A stretch of DNA of 64,000 bases from Malonomonas rubra DSM 5091. Its GTDB lineage: Bacteria > Desulfobacterota > Desulfuromonadia > Desulfuromonadales > Geopsychrobacteraceae. Both the position numbers and the translations under genes were made by a program. The stretch is from contig NZ_FQZT01000006.1 in NCBI RefSeq assembly GCF_900142125.1, positions 169,193 to 233,192 of the forward strand. The letters run 5' to 3'. The notes under the pieces are model-generated. The model made no database searches. It had not been told where the DNA came from and saw only the letters and a program-made list of their open reading frames with translations. This document shows, in pieces, positions 32,431 to 41,685 of the stretch (its first letter is position 1; the number at the start of each line of letters is the position of its first letter).

Positions 32431-33618
32431 TTATTTGATTATTTCAGCTAAAACGCTGGTCGCGTAGCTCCCTTTAGGCAAAGAGAATTCGAGCAAAAGT
32501 TGGTTCTCTGCTGGTTGACTGAGATTGATGTTCTGGATCGGAGCCCGCAGTGGTCGGCGCTCTCCCGGCATCGCCAATCCTTCTTTAAGTCGCCAACTCT
32601 CGTAGCTCAGCCCGGCGTTCGTCAGGCATTCTTTTTCATCTGCTCCTGGTTTCTGCTCAGCCTGCATGGCTTTAAATCCGAACAGTGGAGCCGTTGGGCT
32701 GATCTCGAAACGTTCGGCGCGCGGCTGTTCGATTTTTGCCGATTCAACCCGGAAGCAGGCGCCATTCTCATGTTTGTAGGCGATGTCTCCATCAAAGAGT
32801 TGATCAAGGTTTGGCAGGCGGTTTTCAAGCAGCTGGTCGAACAGTTGTGATTGGCAGGCGGACAGGTAGAGACGCAGCAAGTTTCGCGGTAGAGACAGGG
32901 CTGCCTGTTGATGAGATTTCCCTGCCATCAGGGCCTGTACCAACCGTCGCTCATCCCGCATCCGCTGCGGCAGCAGTTCAAGGCAGCGGGATAGGTTTTC
33001 CGCGCGGTAGGCGGTCGCTGCCGCTTGCCATTGCGTGTTGCGGATCAGCGCTGGATCGCCGAGCAGCTCGCGACAGAACGCCTGGTAGTTTTCCTGCAGT
33101 AGCAATAACCCCAAATTGGCAGAGTTGCCGAGCAGGCCATAGCGTTGTTCGCCAAAGCGGTTCGGGACACCGGTGCTGGCCAAAACATCAAGAATTGCCT
33201 GTGCACGCTTTGCCCCATCCGGGCCGACGTTGCGCAAGCGGATAGAGAAACGGTTTCCCGCCAGATGGCCGAGTCGTAATTTATTGCCGTGGCGATTGCT
33301 GTTAATGATCGTCGCCTGTCGCAATCTCGCCTGCTGCAGTTTTTTTTCACAGCGCGCCGGGACCGAGATCATTTGCCGGGTGCGGGCACGGGCATCTTTC
33401 AGCCCGGCGTAGCCGATTTCGCGATCCTTTATTCTTAGCTCTTTTTTTAGCTGGTTGAGCAGTTCGTGAGTGCTGATCCCCTCTTTCTCGATCCAGAGGT
33501 AAAGGTGTTCGCCCACACCGGAGCAGGGGTAAAGGGGGATTTCCTCAACTTGGAAATCCTGCGCTTCTTGCTTGTAGATTCCACCGGTTCCTGGCAGATC
33601 CGCCGTCAGCAGCTTCAC
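32431..33618 (-). CDS. truD: tRNA pseudouridine(13) synthase TruD
   Basis: Converts U13 of tRNA-Glu (and related RNAs) to pseudouridine. The 395-aa product has the TruD signature around the catalytic Asp, EIGYAGLKDARARTRQ (about residues 67-82), and NRFGEQRYGLLG (about 156-167). GTG is the start codon (33618) and it overlaps the trmB stop (GTGA), so translation is coupled. Together with trmB it forms a small tRNA-modification operon. Confidence 0.92.
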   Translation of the reverse strand: MKLLTADLPGTGGIYKQEAQDFQVEEIPLYPCSGVGEHLYLWIEKEGISTHELLNQLKKELRIKDREIGYAGLKDARARTRQMISVPARCEKKLQQARLRQATIINSNRHGNKLRLGHLAGNRFSIRLRNVGPDGAKRAQAILDVLASTGVPNRFGEQRYGLLGNSANLGLLLLQENYQAFCRELLGDPALIRNTQWQAAATAYRAENLSRCLELLPQRMRDERRLVQALMAGKSHQQAALSLPRNLLRLYLSACQSQLFDQLLENRLPNLDQLFDGDIAYKHENGACFRVESAKIEQPRAERFEISPTAPLFGFKAMQAEQKPGADEKECLTNAGLSYESWRLKEGLAMPGERRPLRAPIQNINLSQPAENQLLLEFSLPKGSYATSVLAEIIK

Positions 33619-34304
33619 TCATCCTCCTTGGCCCAACGCAAGCGGAAACCCTTCTGGATTTTCGGCGCAGGAATGACGACCCCTTCTTTTTTGCGGTAGC
33701 GGCAAAGGTAGATCGGTTGGCCCAGGTCGAGAAAGCGGCGCATGTACTTGGATATTGGGTAATCACCAAGTTCGTGTGTGTAAGCTGTGCTGTGGAGGTT
33801 TTCAAAGCGCTCGTCAGCTGCCAGCAACTCTCCGGTGGCTTCGCCGTAATCAACAAAGTCAGTGGAAAAATTGAGGATACCGCCCGGCTGCAGGCAGTAC
33901 AGCACCAAATCGAGGAAACTTTTATTCAGCAGGCGGCGCTTACGGTGGCGTTTTTTCGGCCAGGGGTCGGGACAGTTGATGTAGATAGCCTGCAGGCTGT
34001 CTTTGCCCAGGTGGTGGTGCAGCAGGTAGCGCGCCTCCATCCGCATCATGCGGATGTTGTCCAGCCCCGACTCTTCGATCCGGGTACAGGTTGCGCGGCA
34101 ACCCTGGTTGAAGATGTCGATGGCGATGAAATTATATTCAGGCTGGCGGGCTGCTATCTGCACAACGAAGTCGCCGATACCGCAGCCGATTTCGAGACAA
34201 AGTGGTTTGTCGTTGCCAAACAGAGCTGCAAAGCCATCGGCTTTTTTCAGTTGTGCTTCAGGGATGAACACGGGCGATGTGATCAGGGTCATTCTCTGGG
34301 ACAT
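33615..34304 (-). CDS. trmB: tRNA (guanine-N7-)-methyltransferase
   Basis: Methylates G46 of tRNA using SAM. The 229-aa product has the SAM-binding LEIGCGIGDF (about residues 36-45), the Asp-containing FIAIDIFNQG (about 58-67) and the catalytic-loop segment NCPDPWPKKRHRKRRL (about 108-123), typical of TrmB. It is the first gene of the coupled trmB-truD unit and lies 18 bases after the cytochrome c gene stop on the same strand, so all three may be co-transcribed. Confidence 0.95.
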   Translation of the reverse strand: MSQRMTLITSPVFIPEAQLKKADGFAALFGNDKPLCLEIGCGIGDFVVQIAARQPEYNFIAIDIFNQGCRATCTRIEESGLDNIRMMRMEARYLLHHHLGKDSLQAIYINCPDPWPKKRHRKRRLLNKSFLDLVLYCLQPGGILNFSTDFVDYGEATGELLAADERFENLHSTAYTHELGDYPISKYMRRFLDLGQPIYLCRYRKKEGVVIPAPKIQKGFRLRWAKEDE

Positions 34305-34322
34305 GGTGGTTCGATCTTTTCT

Positions 34323-34640
34323 TTATTGCAGGTTGTAAAGATAGTCGCTTATCTGCTTCAGCTCTTTTTTCGAGGTGGTGTTGTAGCTGGGCATGAATGC
34401 GTCGGGGTTGGGTTTCAGATGATCGACCAGGTGCTGTTCGATCTGTTTAGCCGTTTTGCGGCTGCCGATTTTATCCAGCGTCGGCGCCAGACTGCCTCCT
34501 TCACCAGCCAGGTTGTGGCAGGCTTTGCAGCCGAGAGCGTTGATCAGGCCAAGGGCCTCCGGCGATTCCTGTTGTTCGGCAAACGCTGACAGGGGAATCA
34601 GGATGAATAAAAGAAAAATAGAGAGTTTTTTTATCAACAC
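34323..34640 (-). CDS. Monohaem c-type cytochrome, periplasmic
   Basis: The 105-aa product has a signal peptide (MLIKKLSIFLLFILIPLSAFA in outline: Lys-rich start, hydrophobic core, AFA cleavage). A single CKACH haem-binding motif follows at about residues 38-42, then a class I fold with a distal Met in DAFMPSYN. It would carry single electrons in the periplasm. The start is GTG at 34640 with only a weak ribosome-binding site. It lies upstream of trmB on the same strand; no redox partner is adjacent. Confidence 0.88.
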   Translation of the reverse strand: MLIKKLSIFLLFILIPLSAFAEQQESPEALGLINALGCKACHNLAGEGGSLAPTLDKIGSRKTAKQIEQHLVDHLKPNPDAFMPSYNTTSKKELKQISDYLYNLQ

Positions 34641-34786
34641 CGTGGGATCCGTTACGCTGAACTTTTGCCCACTTTACCTGCTGTTGCCGCTGATTGCAAC
34701 GGTTCTGCCGGGTTGTCGGGAAATAGAGTTGCAATCGCTTTGGGCGGGGATTAAGCTGGGCGACGAAGAAAAAGGAGTCGTGTTTT

Positions 34787-35947
34787 ATGCAGATCAAACT
34801 GTCACAGCGTTCACAACTGGTCACGCCCTTTCTAGCGATGGAGGTGATGGAGCGCGCCAAAGAGTTGGAAGCCGCCGGGCGTGATATTATCTACCTCTGC
34901 CTGGGAGAGCCTGACTTCCCGACGCCACCGGCAATTCTTGCTGCAACAGGCCAGGCACTGGCCGAAGGCGCGACATCTTATACTCATTCGCTGGGCTTGA
35001 TTGAATTGCGGCAGGAAATCTGCCGTTTTTACCGTGATCAGTATGCAGTCGTGATCGAACCGGAGCAGGTGATTGTTTCCTCAGGAACCAGCCCGTTGAT
35101 GCTGTTGCTCTTTACCGCTATGCTGGAAGAGGGAGACGAGTTTATCCTGCCTGATCCCGGTTATGCCTGCTATCCCGGATTCGTCAAGTTTTCCGGTGGT
35201 GTGCCTGCGCTGGTGAAGACGTCGGCGGAGGATGGATTTCAGCCGCAACCTGAGCAGGTTCAGGCGTTGATCAATGATAAAACCCGTGGCTTGCTGATTA
35301 ATTCGCCCTCCAACCCGGCCGGATCGGTGCTCAGTGGCGCACAGATGCAGGCGTTGGCCGAGTTGCCGATACCGATCGTTTCCGACGAAATCTATCACGG
35401 GCTGACTTACCAGGGCGAGGAGCGCTGCATCCTCGAGTTTACCGATGATGCTTTTGTTCTCGGCGGTTTTTCCAAGGCCTATGCCATGACCGGATGGCGA
35501 CTCGGCTATTTGATTGCGCCTAAGCCCTGCGTCCGTACCCTGCAGACCCTGCATCAGAATTTCCTGATCTGTGCCAATCATTTCGTCCAGCGTGGCGGAA
35601 TCGCTGCTTTGCAGCAGTGTGCTGATGACGTCGCCGATATGCGCGAGGTGTACGACAAACGTCGGCAGGAACTGGTCAAGCGTTTGCGCGAGCTTGGCTT
35701 TGGCGTTCACTTCGAGCCGAAGGGAGCCTTCTACGTCCTCGCTGATGCTCGTCATATAGATACAAATTCACAAAGACTGTCCCTTGATATTTTACAAAAA
35801 ACCGGAGTGGCCGTGACGCCTGGAATCGATTTCGGTGAAGGGGCTGAAGGCTTTCTGCGTTTTTCCTACACGCGTCCGTTTGATGAAATCGTTGTTGCGC
35901 TCGAGCGTATCGAGGGGTACTTGCGGCAGAGAGGCAAGCTTCCGTAA
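34787..35947 (+). CDS. Class I/II pyridoxal-phosphate aminotransferase
   Basis: The 386-aa fold-type I aminotransferase (AspC/AlaA-like) has the PLP-lysine motif FSKAYAMTGWRLGYL (Lys near residue 229), NSPSNPAG near 167, SDEIYH near 195, and the C-terminal Arg in FLRFSYTRPF that binds the substrate carboxylate. AAGGAG lies upstream of the ATG. It is followed 56 bp later by DAHP synthase on the same strand. An aromatic or aspartate-type aminotransferase role would fit, but substrate cannot be proven from sequence. Confidence 0.9.
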   Translation: MQIKLSQRSQLVTPFLAMEVMERAKELEAAGRDIIYLCLGEPDFPTPPAILAATGQALAEGATSYTHSLGLIELRQEICRFYRDQYAVVIEPEQVIVSSGTSPLMLLLFTAMLEEGDEFILPDPGYACYPGFVKFSGGVPALVKTSAEDGFQPQPEQVQALINDKTRGLLINSPSNPAGSVLSGAQMQALAELPIPIVSDEIYHGLTYQGEERCILEFTDDAFVLGGFSKAYAMTGWRLGYLIAPKPCVRTLQTLHQNFLICANHFVQRGGIAALQQCADDVADMREVYDKRRQELVKRLRELGFGVHFEPKGAFYVLADARHIDTNSQRLSLDILQKTGVAVTPGIDFGEGAEGFLRFSYTRPFDEIVVALERIEGYLRQRGKLP

Positions 35948-36003
35948 GCCGATTTGAGCAGCTTTGCGGTTTTTGCCGCAAGAAATAATAAAGGAGAGAA
36001 ATC

Positions 36004-37014
36004 ATGTTGATTGTTATGCATCATCACGCCACGGATGCACAGATTGATGAGGTGATCAAGGCGGTTGAGGCGATGGGCCTGAAGGCTGAGCCGATTCCCG
36101 GCAGTCTGCGGACCGCTATCGGTGTTCTCGGCAACCAGGGCTATGTTGATGATTCTACCATCCGCACCCTGTCCGGCGTGCGGGAGACGATTCACGTCAG
36201 TAAACCTTACAAAATGGTTTCGCGTGACTTCCATCCTGAATCTACGGTTGTCAATGTTGGGGGGGTCAGGTTTGGAGATAGTGAAAAGCCGGTTATGATT
36301 GCTGGGCCCTGTTCTATAGAAACGGAAGAACAGATGATGGCTGCAGCCGAGCAGGTAAAATCAGGCGGCGCACAGATGTTGCGTGGCGGCGCTTTTAAGC
36401 CGCGCACAGGTCCTTATTCTTTTCAGGGATTGGGGATTGAAGGGTTAAAATATCTGCAGCGAGCGGGTAAGGCCTATGGTCTTCCGGTTGTGACTGAGGT
36501 GATGCGTATCGGTCAGCTTGAAGCTGTCTGTGAGCATGCCGACATGGTGCAGATTGGTGCGCGCAATATGCAAAACTTCGATCTGCTGAAAGAGGTCGGT
36601 AAGACCAGGCATCCGGTTTTGCTCAAGAGAGGAATGAGCGCAACCATCGAGGAATTTCTGGCTGCCGCAGAATATATCCTGGCCGAAGGCAATGATCAGG
36701 TGGTGCTCTGTGAGCGGGGTATCCGTACTTTTGAAAAAACCACCCGCAACACACTCGACCTCTCGGTTGTGCCGCTGATCAAAGAGATGAGCCATCTGCC
36801 GATCATCGTCGACCCAAGTCACGCCACCGGAAAACGGAATCTGGTAACATCGATGGGTAAAGCTGCGCTGGTGGTCGGGGCACATGGCTTGATGGTCGAA
36901 GTTCACCCTGATCCAGCAAGAGCGTTGTGCGACGGTGCGCAAAGCCTCGATGGTATCGGCTTTGCCGAACTGATGAAGGATATCAACGGCCTGTTCGAAT
37001 ACCTCGGTTATTAA
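36004..37014 (+). CDS. aroF: 3-deoxy-7-phosphoheptulonate (DAHP) synthase, class I-beta
   Basis: First step of the shikimate pathway: PEP plus erythrose-4-phosphate gives DAHP. The 336-aa product has an N-terminal ferredoxin-like regulatory domain ([18 protein letters not shown], about residues 1-70). The catalytic barrel contains [33 protein letters not shown] (shown as a region near 118-136) and [10 protein letters not shown]. This is the Bacillus/Thermotoga-type enzyme with an ACT-like regulatory module, so feedback control by aromatic amino acids is likely (family knowledge). AAGGAGAG precedes the ATG. A short hairpin at 35964-35981 lies in the gap after the aminotransferase but lacks a T run, so the two genes may form an operon. 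Confidence 0.94.
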   Translation: MLIVMHHHATDAQIDEVIKAVEAMGLKAEPIPGSLRTAIGVLGNQGYVDDSTIRTLSGVRETIHVSKPYKMVSRDFHPESTVVNVGGVRFGDSEKPVMIAGPCSIETEEQMMAAAEQVKSGGAQMLRGGAFKPRTGPYSFQGLGIEGLKYLQRAGKAYGLPVVTEVMRIGQLEAVCEHADMVQIGARNMQNFDLLKEVGKTRHPVLLKRGMSATIEEFLAAAEYILAEGNDQVVLCERGIRTFEKTTRNTLDLSVVPLIKEMSHLPIIVDPSHATGKRNLVTSMGKAALVVGAHGLMVEVHPDPARALCDGAQSLDGIGFAELMKDINGLFEYLGY

Positions 37015-37103
37015 AAACGCCCGCAGACCCTTGCCTGCCGGGTGATGACCACGCTATAGTTTGCTGAAAAAATCACAATTAGAATTCAGGGAGGACGAAG
37101 CAG

Positions 37104-38300
37104 ATGGAGACTAGTATCAAAGTTGTCGAGGGTGTTCATTGGGTCGGTGCCCGGCACCCGGATCTGAAGGTTTTCGATGATCTTTTCCCGACCCGCAACG
37201 GAACGACTTATAATTCTTACTTGATCCAGGGCACGGAAAAGACAGCCCTTATCGATACTGTTAAAGAGCGGTTTTCCGACGAGTTTTTCAATAAGGTCAG
37301 CGAGCACATCGATCCGTCGAAGGTCGATATCGTGGTGGTTAACCATACCGAGCCCGACCACTCTGGTGCCGTCGCTCATATTATTGAAAAAAATCCCGAT
37401 GTGCAGATTTATTGCAGCAAGGCCGGGGAGAACTTTCTCAAGCAGCTTCTCAACAAGCCTTTCAATGCGGTCAATGTGAACGATGGCGACGAAATCGATC
37501 TGGGGGGAAAGACCCTGCGATTTGTTATTGCCCCTTATTTGCATTGGCCGGACACCATCTTTACCTACCTGGTTGAAGAAGAGATCCTATTCCCTTGCGA
37601 TGCTTTCGGTGCTCACTACTGCCCTGAAAAGTTGTTCGATGATGAGATCAACGAGTTTTACAGCGACTTCCACTTCTATTTCGATTGTCTTGTTCGCCCG
37701 TTCAAAGACAAGGTGCGTGACGCGCTGAAAAAGTGTGAAGGTCTGCCGATCAAAATGGTCTGTCCGTCACATGGACCGATTCGGCGCTCCACCGGCAACT
37801 TTGCGATCGAGTCCTACGCTCGCTGGTGTGCGGAACCGATCAACGATGGTCGCCCGAAGGCGTTGATGGCAGTTCTTTCGTCCCACGGCAATACCCGGGA
37901 CATGGCCAACGTTATTGCTACTGAGCTGAAAGATCAGGGTGTCGACGTCGATATGTTCGCTCTGAGTGATATGCGGGACGACGACTATCGCGATGCGCTT
38001 GAGCACGCCGACGTGTTGCTGATCGGCACCCCGACGATCCAGCGTGATGCGCCGCCCCACGTCTGGCATGCCTTGTCGCTGGTTTCTTCAGTCACCCCGA
38101 AGTCGAAACTGGGTGCTGTTTTTGGCTCGTATGGCTGGAGTGGTGAAGCTGTGAAAATGGTCGAGCAAAGGATGACTGGCCTTAAGTACAAACTGGTTGC
38201 TGAGGGTATCTCCTTCCGTTTTACTCCGACCAAGGAAAATATGGACGTCTGCCGCAGTTTCGCTGAGCAAGTTGCCGGTGCTGTACTGACTGAAGAGTAG
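37104..38300 (+). CDS. FprA-family flavodiiron protein
   Basis: Reduces O2 or NO to harmless products using electrons from rubredoxin or a similar donor, in the cytoplasm. The 398-aa product has the metallo-beta-lactamase domain with the diiron ligand motif HTEPDHSG (about residues 79-86) and further ligands in PYLHWPDT and PCDAFGAH. A C-terminal flavodoxin domain starts at about 253 (VLSSHGNTRDMANVI). No fused rubredoxin is present, so a separate electron donor is needed. AGGGAGG precedes the ATG. It ends at a terminator. Confidence 0.94.
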   Translation: METSIKVVEGVHWVGARHPDLKVFDDLFPTRNGTTYNSYLIQGTEKTALIDTVKERFSDEFFNKVSEHIDPSKVDIVVVNHTEPDHSGAVAHIIEKNPDVQIYCSKAGENFLKQLLNKPFNAVNVNDGDEIDLGGKTLRFVIAPYLHWPDTIFTYLVEEEILFPCDAFGAHYCPEKLFDDEINEFYSDFHFYFDCLVRPFKDKVRDALKKCEGLPIKMVCPSHGPIRRSTGNFAIESYARWCAEPINDGRPKALMAVLSSHGNTRDMANVIATELKDQGVDVDMFALSDMRDDDYRDALEHADVLLIGTPTIQRDAPPHVWHALSLVSSVTPKSKLGAVFGSYGWSGEAVKMVEQRMTGLKYKLVAEGISFRFTPTKENMDVCRSFAEQVAGAVLTEE

Positions 38301-38320
38301 CCAGTTTTCGCCAGTTGTGA

Positions 38321-38357
38321 AAAAAGGTTCCTTGCTTTACAGTGAGGAGCCTTTTTT
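38321..38357 (+). terminator. Intrinsic terminator of flavodiiron gene
   Basis: Stem AAAAAGGTTCCT (38321-38332) pairs with AGGAGCCTTTTT, with one G-U pair, and ends in a T run. It lies between the flavodiiron gene and gap. Confidence 0.8.
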
Positions 38358-38404
38358 CTGTTGAGGCTTTTGTTCAGCTTTTTGGACCAAGGAATTTAAA
38401 AGAG

Positions 38405-39460
38405 ATGTCGGTAAGAGTTGCCATTAATGGCTTCGGTCGGATCGGGCGGGCGTTTTTCCGTGTCGCTTGTGCTCACCCGGAGATAGAAATCGTCGCTATC
38501 AACGACCTGGTCGATGCCGCGACCCTGGTGCACTTTCTCAAGTACGATTCTGTTCACGGCGGTTTCGACCCTTTGGTTGAAGTTATCGAAGACGGTTTTC
38601 TGCTTGAGGGAAGAGAGATCAAGGTTCTGCGCCAGCCCCACCCGAAAAACCTTCCCTGGGCCGAGCTAGATGTTGATATCGTGATTGAGTCAAGTGGTCG
38701 TTACACCGATCGTGAGCACAGCGAAAAACACCTCCAGGCAGGTGCCAAACGGGTTATCATCAGTGCCCCGGCACGAGATGCCGATTTGACCATCTGCATG
38801 GGGATCAATGAAGATCAATACCAGGCGGAGCAGCACCGGATCATTTCCAATGCCTCCTGTACCACCAACTGTCTGGCTCCTGTCGCCAAAGTAATGCTGG
38901 AGGAGTTCGGCTTCGTCAAGGGGTTACTGAATACCGTACATTGCTACACCAACGGCCAGCAGATTCATGACGTGCCGCAGGCAGATCTGCGCCGGGGCCG
39001 CTCGGCTGGACAGTCGATGATTCCAACGACGACCGGAGCTGCCAAAGCGGTGACAGCTGTGCTGCCAGAACTGGAAGGAAAACTGCTTGGCATGGCAGTT
39101 CGGGTGCCAGTGCCGAATGTCTCGCTGATCGATCTGGTGGTGGAGACGGAACGGACGGTGACAGCGGAAGAGGTCAACAGGGCGATGTGGAATGCCGCAC
39201 AGGGGACTTTGACCGGCATTCTCGAATACTGTGAGGTGCCGTTGGTGTCGAAGGACTTTACCGGTCATCCGGCTTCGGCAATTGTCGATGCTGAATCGAC
39301 GGTTGTCGTTGGTGAAAATATGGTGCGTGTGATTGCCTGGTACGACAACGAGTGGGGCTACTCAAACCGTCTCGTCGACTTGGTGCAGCACATGGGCAGC
39401 AGGCAGGCGTTGATCAAAGAGGACGGAAACTGGCAGGAAGGGCAGTTGAAGGTTTCCTGA
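38405..39460 (+). CDS. gap: Glyceraldehyde-3-phosphate dehydrogenase, type I
   Basis: Oxidises glyceraldehyde-3-phosphate to 1,3-bisphosphoglycerate in glycolysis, or the reverse in gluconeogenesis. The 351-aa product has the NAD-binding INGFGRIGR (residues 7-15), Asp in AINDLVDA (NAD rather than NADP preference), the catalytic Cys in SNASCTTNCLAP (about 159) and WYDNEWGYSNR near the end. ATG 38405 is chosen because the protein then starts normally (MSVRVAINGF); the frame is open from 38342. It is monocistronic and ends at a bidirectional terminator. An erythrose-4-phosphate dehydrogenase role is a less likely alternative. Confidence 0.93.
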   Translation: MSVRVAINGFGRIGRAFFRVACAHPEIEIVAINDLVDAATLVHFLKYDSVHGGFDPLVEVIEDGFLLEGREIKVLRQPHPKNLPWAELDVDIVIESSGRYTDREHSEKHLQAGAKRVIISAPARDADLTICMGINEDQYQAEQHRIISNASCTTNCLAPVAKVMLEEFGFVKGLLNTVHCYTNGQQIHDVPQADLRRGRSAGQSMIPTTTGAAKAVTAVLPELEGKLLGMAVRVPVPNVSLIDLVVETERTVTAEEVNRAMWNAAQGTLTGILEYCEVPLVSKDFTGHPASAIVDAESTVVVGENMVRVIAWYDNEWGYSNRLVDLVQHMGSRQALIKEDGNWQEGQLKVS

Positions 39461-39480
39461 TTTGCTGGCGGATAACAAAT

Positions 39481-39513
39481 AAAGCCGCGGGAGTTGATGC
39501 CCCGCGGCTTTTT
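39481..39513. terminator. Bidirectional terminator between gap and the FMN dioxygenase gene
   Basis: An 11-bp perfect stem AAAGCCGCGGG (39481-39491) pairs with its complement at 39501-39511, with T and A tracts on both sides. Confidence 0.9.
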
Positions 39514-39532
39514 GATTTTATCAGACGTTCGG

Positions 39533-40612
39533 TTAAACAGCGTTCCGTTCTTCTTGCGGGAACAATTCCTCAAACACTTCTTTGACAGTGCCGATACGCT
39601 CGGCTTTGTAGGCGTTGCTGCCACAGAAAATCAGGCCGGTCTGCATGTCGCCTTTTTGTGCCCGGTCGAGGGCGTGAACGATGCAGAAACGCTCCTGACT
39701 GGTTTTGTACGCGCATTTCTTCAGGCAACCGGATGGGCAGCGGATATCGAGATCGACATCGCGCTGGCGGACCTGATCGATGTTCGCGGTCAGTGCCCGG
39801 CCCGGTAGCCCGGCAGGGCTCATAATCAGGCCGATATCTTCTTTTCTGCAGTTGACGTAGGCCTGTTTGAAGGCATCATCGGCGTCACACTCTTCAGTAA
39901 CGACGAAGCGGGTACCCATCTGCACGCCATCCGCACCCTGTGCAAGGGCATATTGCAAGTCCTTGCGATCCCAGACGCCACCGGCAGCAATGACTGGAAT
40001 ATCCAGCTTCCACTTCTCTTTCAGGTAGCTTTTGACACCGCGGACGGTCTCGTATTGATTATATTGACCGGTACCGATGACTTCCGGTTTTTCCCCCAGG
40101 TGACCACCAGCCGTATCCGGGTCTTCGACAACGATGGCATCTGGCAGGCGATCAAACCCTTTATGCCATTTGCGGCAGATCAGCTCTGCTGCCTTGACCG
40201 AAGAGACGATGGGGACCAGCGCGACATCTGGGTAGTCGGCAGTCAGGCCGGGTAAGTTCATTGGCAGGCCGGCACCGCTCACGATTACTTTTGCCCCACC
40301 TTCGCAGGCGGCGACAACACATTCATCATAATTGCTGACGGCAACCATGGCGTTGACGCCGATAACACCGTCGGGGGCAATCTCGTAGGCTTTTTTCAGT
40401 TCGTCAATCAGGGCTTGCTTATCGGCAGCAAAATAGTTTTTGCCGTCGTAATGATCGCTCCCGAGTCCGAGGCCGGCTGCAGCGATCAGTCCGATGCCGC
40501 CGCAAAGGGCGACGTTGCCAGCCAGGCGTGCGCCGGAAACCCGAACGCCCATGCCGCCTTGAATAATGGGATAAGCGACGCTGTGTCGACCAATTGTTAA
40601 CCCTTCCACCAT
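39533..40612 (-). CDS. Nitronate monooxygenase/2-nitropropane dioxygenase-family FMN enzyme
   Basis: The 359-aa TIM-barrel flavoprotein carries PIIQGGMGVRVSGARLA near the N-terminus, VIVSGAGLP (about 108-116), VEDPDTAGGHLGE (about 160) with the family's His, and VIAAGGVWDRKDLQYALAQGADGVQMGTRF (region about 202-231) for FMN phosphate binding. A C-terminal Cys-rich segment (CPSGCLKKCAYKTSQERFC) is unusual for plain nitronate monooxygenases and is shared by a clade in anaerobes. The natural substrate is unknown; FabK-like enoyl reductases are relatives. It is divergent from the two-component pair. Confidence 0.85.
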   Translation of the reverse strand: MVEGLTIGRHSVAYPIIQGGMGVRVSGARLAGNVALCGGIGLIAAAGLGLGSDHYDGKNYFAADKQALIDELKKAYEIAPDGVIGVNAMVAVSNYDECVVAACEGGAKVIVSGAGLPMNLPGLTADYPDVALVPIVSSVKAAELICRKWHKGFDRLPDAIVVEDPDTAGGHLGEKPEVIGTGQYNQYETVRGVKSYLKEKWKLDIPVIAAGGVWDRKDLQYALAQGADGVQMGTRFVVTEECDADDAFKQAYVNCRKEDIGLIMSPAGLPGRALTANIDQVRQRDVDLDIRCPSGCLKKCAYKTSQERFCIVHALDRAQKGDMQTGLIFCGSNAYKAERIGTVKEVFEELFPQEERNAV

Positions 40613-40728
40613 TCACTCTCTCCTGTCGTAGAATTGAACCGATACTCTAGCAGCAGAGCTGGAAACTCAATGTAATACTTATGTAAAAACCTACTTGTTA
40701 CAATCGTTTGCAGATGCATAATAGGGCT

Positions 40729-41685
40729 ATGAAACTGTTTCGACGTATCTTTCATCCCCTGATTACGTTTATCGGTATCCAGCTACTGTGGATTTTCCTG
40801 CTGGTGTCCTGGATTTACTGGTTCTTGGGGCGTCATCAGCAGCTCAAGGAACTGGCTGACCGCTACCAGGCGGAATGGCTGCCGGATACCACTGACTGGT
40901 TTATCCTTGCAGAGGGGATTGTTCTGCTGGTTGCGATTCTGGTCGGGACCTACGTCATTTTTATCTTCTGGAAACGGCAGGCGTCGTTGAACCGGGCCCA
41001 GCGGCATTTTATCAATCAGGTGACACATGAACTGAAGTCTCCTTTGGCTTCGATTCAACTGCACCTTGAGACGATCGAGATGCGCCAGCCTGAAGGGGAA
41101 CAGCTACAGGAGTTCGTCAAGCTGATGCAGGCCGATGCCGATCGGCTCGGAGGTTTGATCAGCAACCTGTTGGCTGCCGGCCGATTGGAGCATAAAGGGA
41201 TCGGTCTTAACCTGCAGTACGGCAACTTATCGCAGGCGCTTGAGACTTATTTGCAGCATCGGCAGAGCGGTTTTCCTGAGAACGGGAAGCTGAGCTGGAG
41301 AATCGAATCTGGCTTGATGGGCCGATTTGATGCCGAACTGCTGGAGACTGCTCTGCGTAATCTTTTGGAAAATGCAATCCTTTATGCCGACGGCCCACCG
41401 GAGGTCGAGGTGAAGTTGTTTCGCGATGGTCATCTGGCGCACATGACCGTGGCCGACCAGGGACGAGGGATTGATCCGCGTTACAAAAAGAAAGTGTTTC
41501 AGATGTTTTATCGCATTCGTAAAGGAGAGCGCTCAGTGCGGGGCAGCGGGCTGGGCCTGTTTATCGTGCGTAATGCCGTCCGCCTGCACGGTGGCAAAGT
41601 CTGGCTGCAGAGTGCCGGTCCCGGTTTCGGCACGACAGTTCACCTGACCATTCCGAGGGTACGAAAGAATACTGATCATGGCTGA
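40729..41685 (+). CDS. Sensor histidine kinase (two membrane helices)
   Basis: The 318-aa kinase has two transmembrane helices (about residues 13-32 and 60-84) with a small periplasmic loop, a HisKA domain with QVTHELKSPLASIQ (His near 104) and a HATPase domain with NLLENAILYAD, GRGIDPRYKKKVFQMFYR and GSGLGLFIV. The start is uncertain: ATG 40729 has AGGG too close (2 bases), while ATG 40714 adds five residues and has no site. It overlaps the downstream regulator by 8 bases, forming a coupled pair. A possible promoter, TTGTTA-N17-ATAATA, lies at 40695-40723, but it would place transcription start almost at the ATG. Confidence 0.88.
   Translation: MKLFRRIFHPLITFIGIQLLWIFLLVSWIYWFLGRHQQLKELADRYQAEWLPDTTDWFILAEGIVLLVAILVGTYVIFIFWKRQASLNRAQRHFINQVTHELKSPLASIQLHLETIEMRQPEGEQLQEFVKLMQADADRLGGLISNLLAAGRLEHKGIGLNLQYGNLSQALETYLQHRQSGFPENGKLSWRIESGLMGRFDAELLETALRNLLENAILYADGPPEVEVKLFRDGHLAHMTVADQGRGIDPRYKKKVFQMFYRIRKGERSVRGSGLGLFIVRNAVRLHGGKVWLQSAGPGFGTTVHLTIPRVRKNTDHG

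Noticed and set aside
33717..34589. Plus-strand open frame of 290 codons across trmB and the cytochrome gene
   Set aside because: Shadow of two well-identified minus-strand genes.
40695..40723. TTGTTA-N17-ATAATA as promoter of the two-component pair
   Set aside because: It would make the kinase mRNA almost leaderless, and the sequence match is modest; kept only as a remark in the kinase entry.
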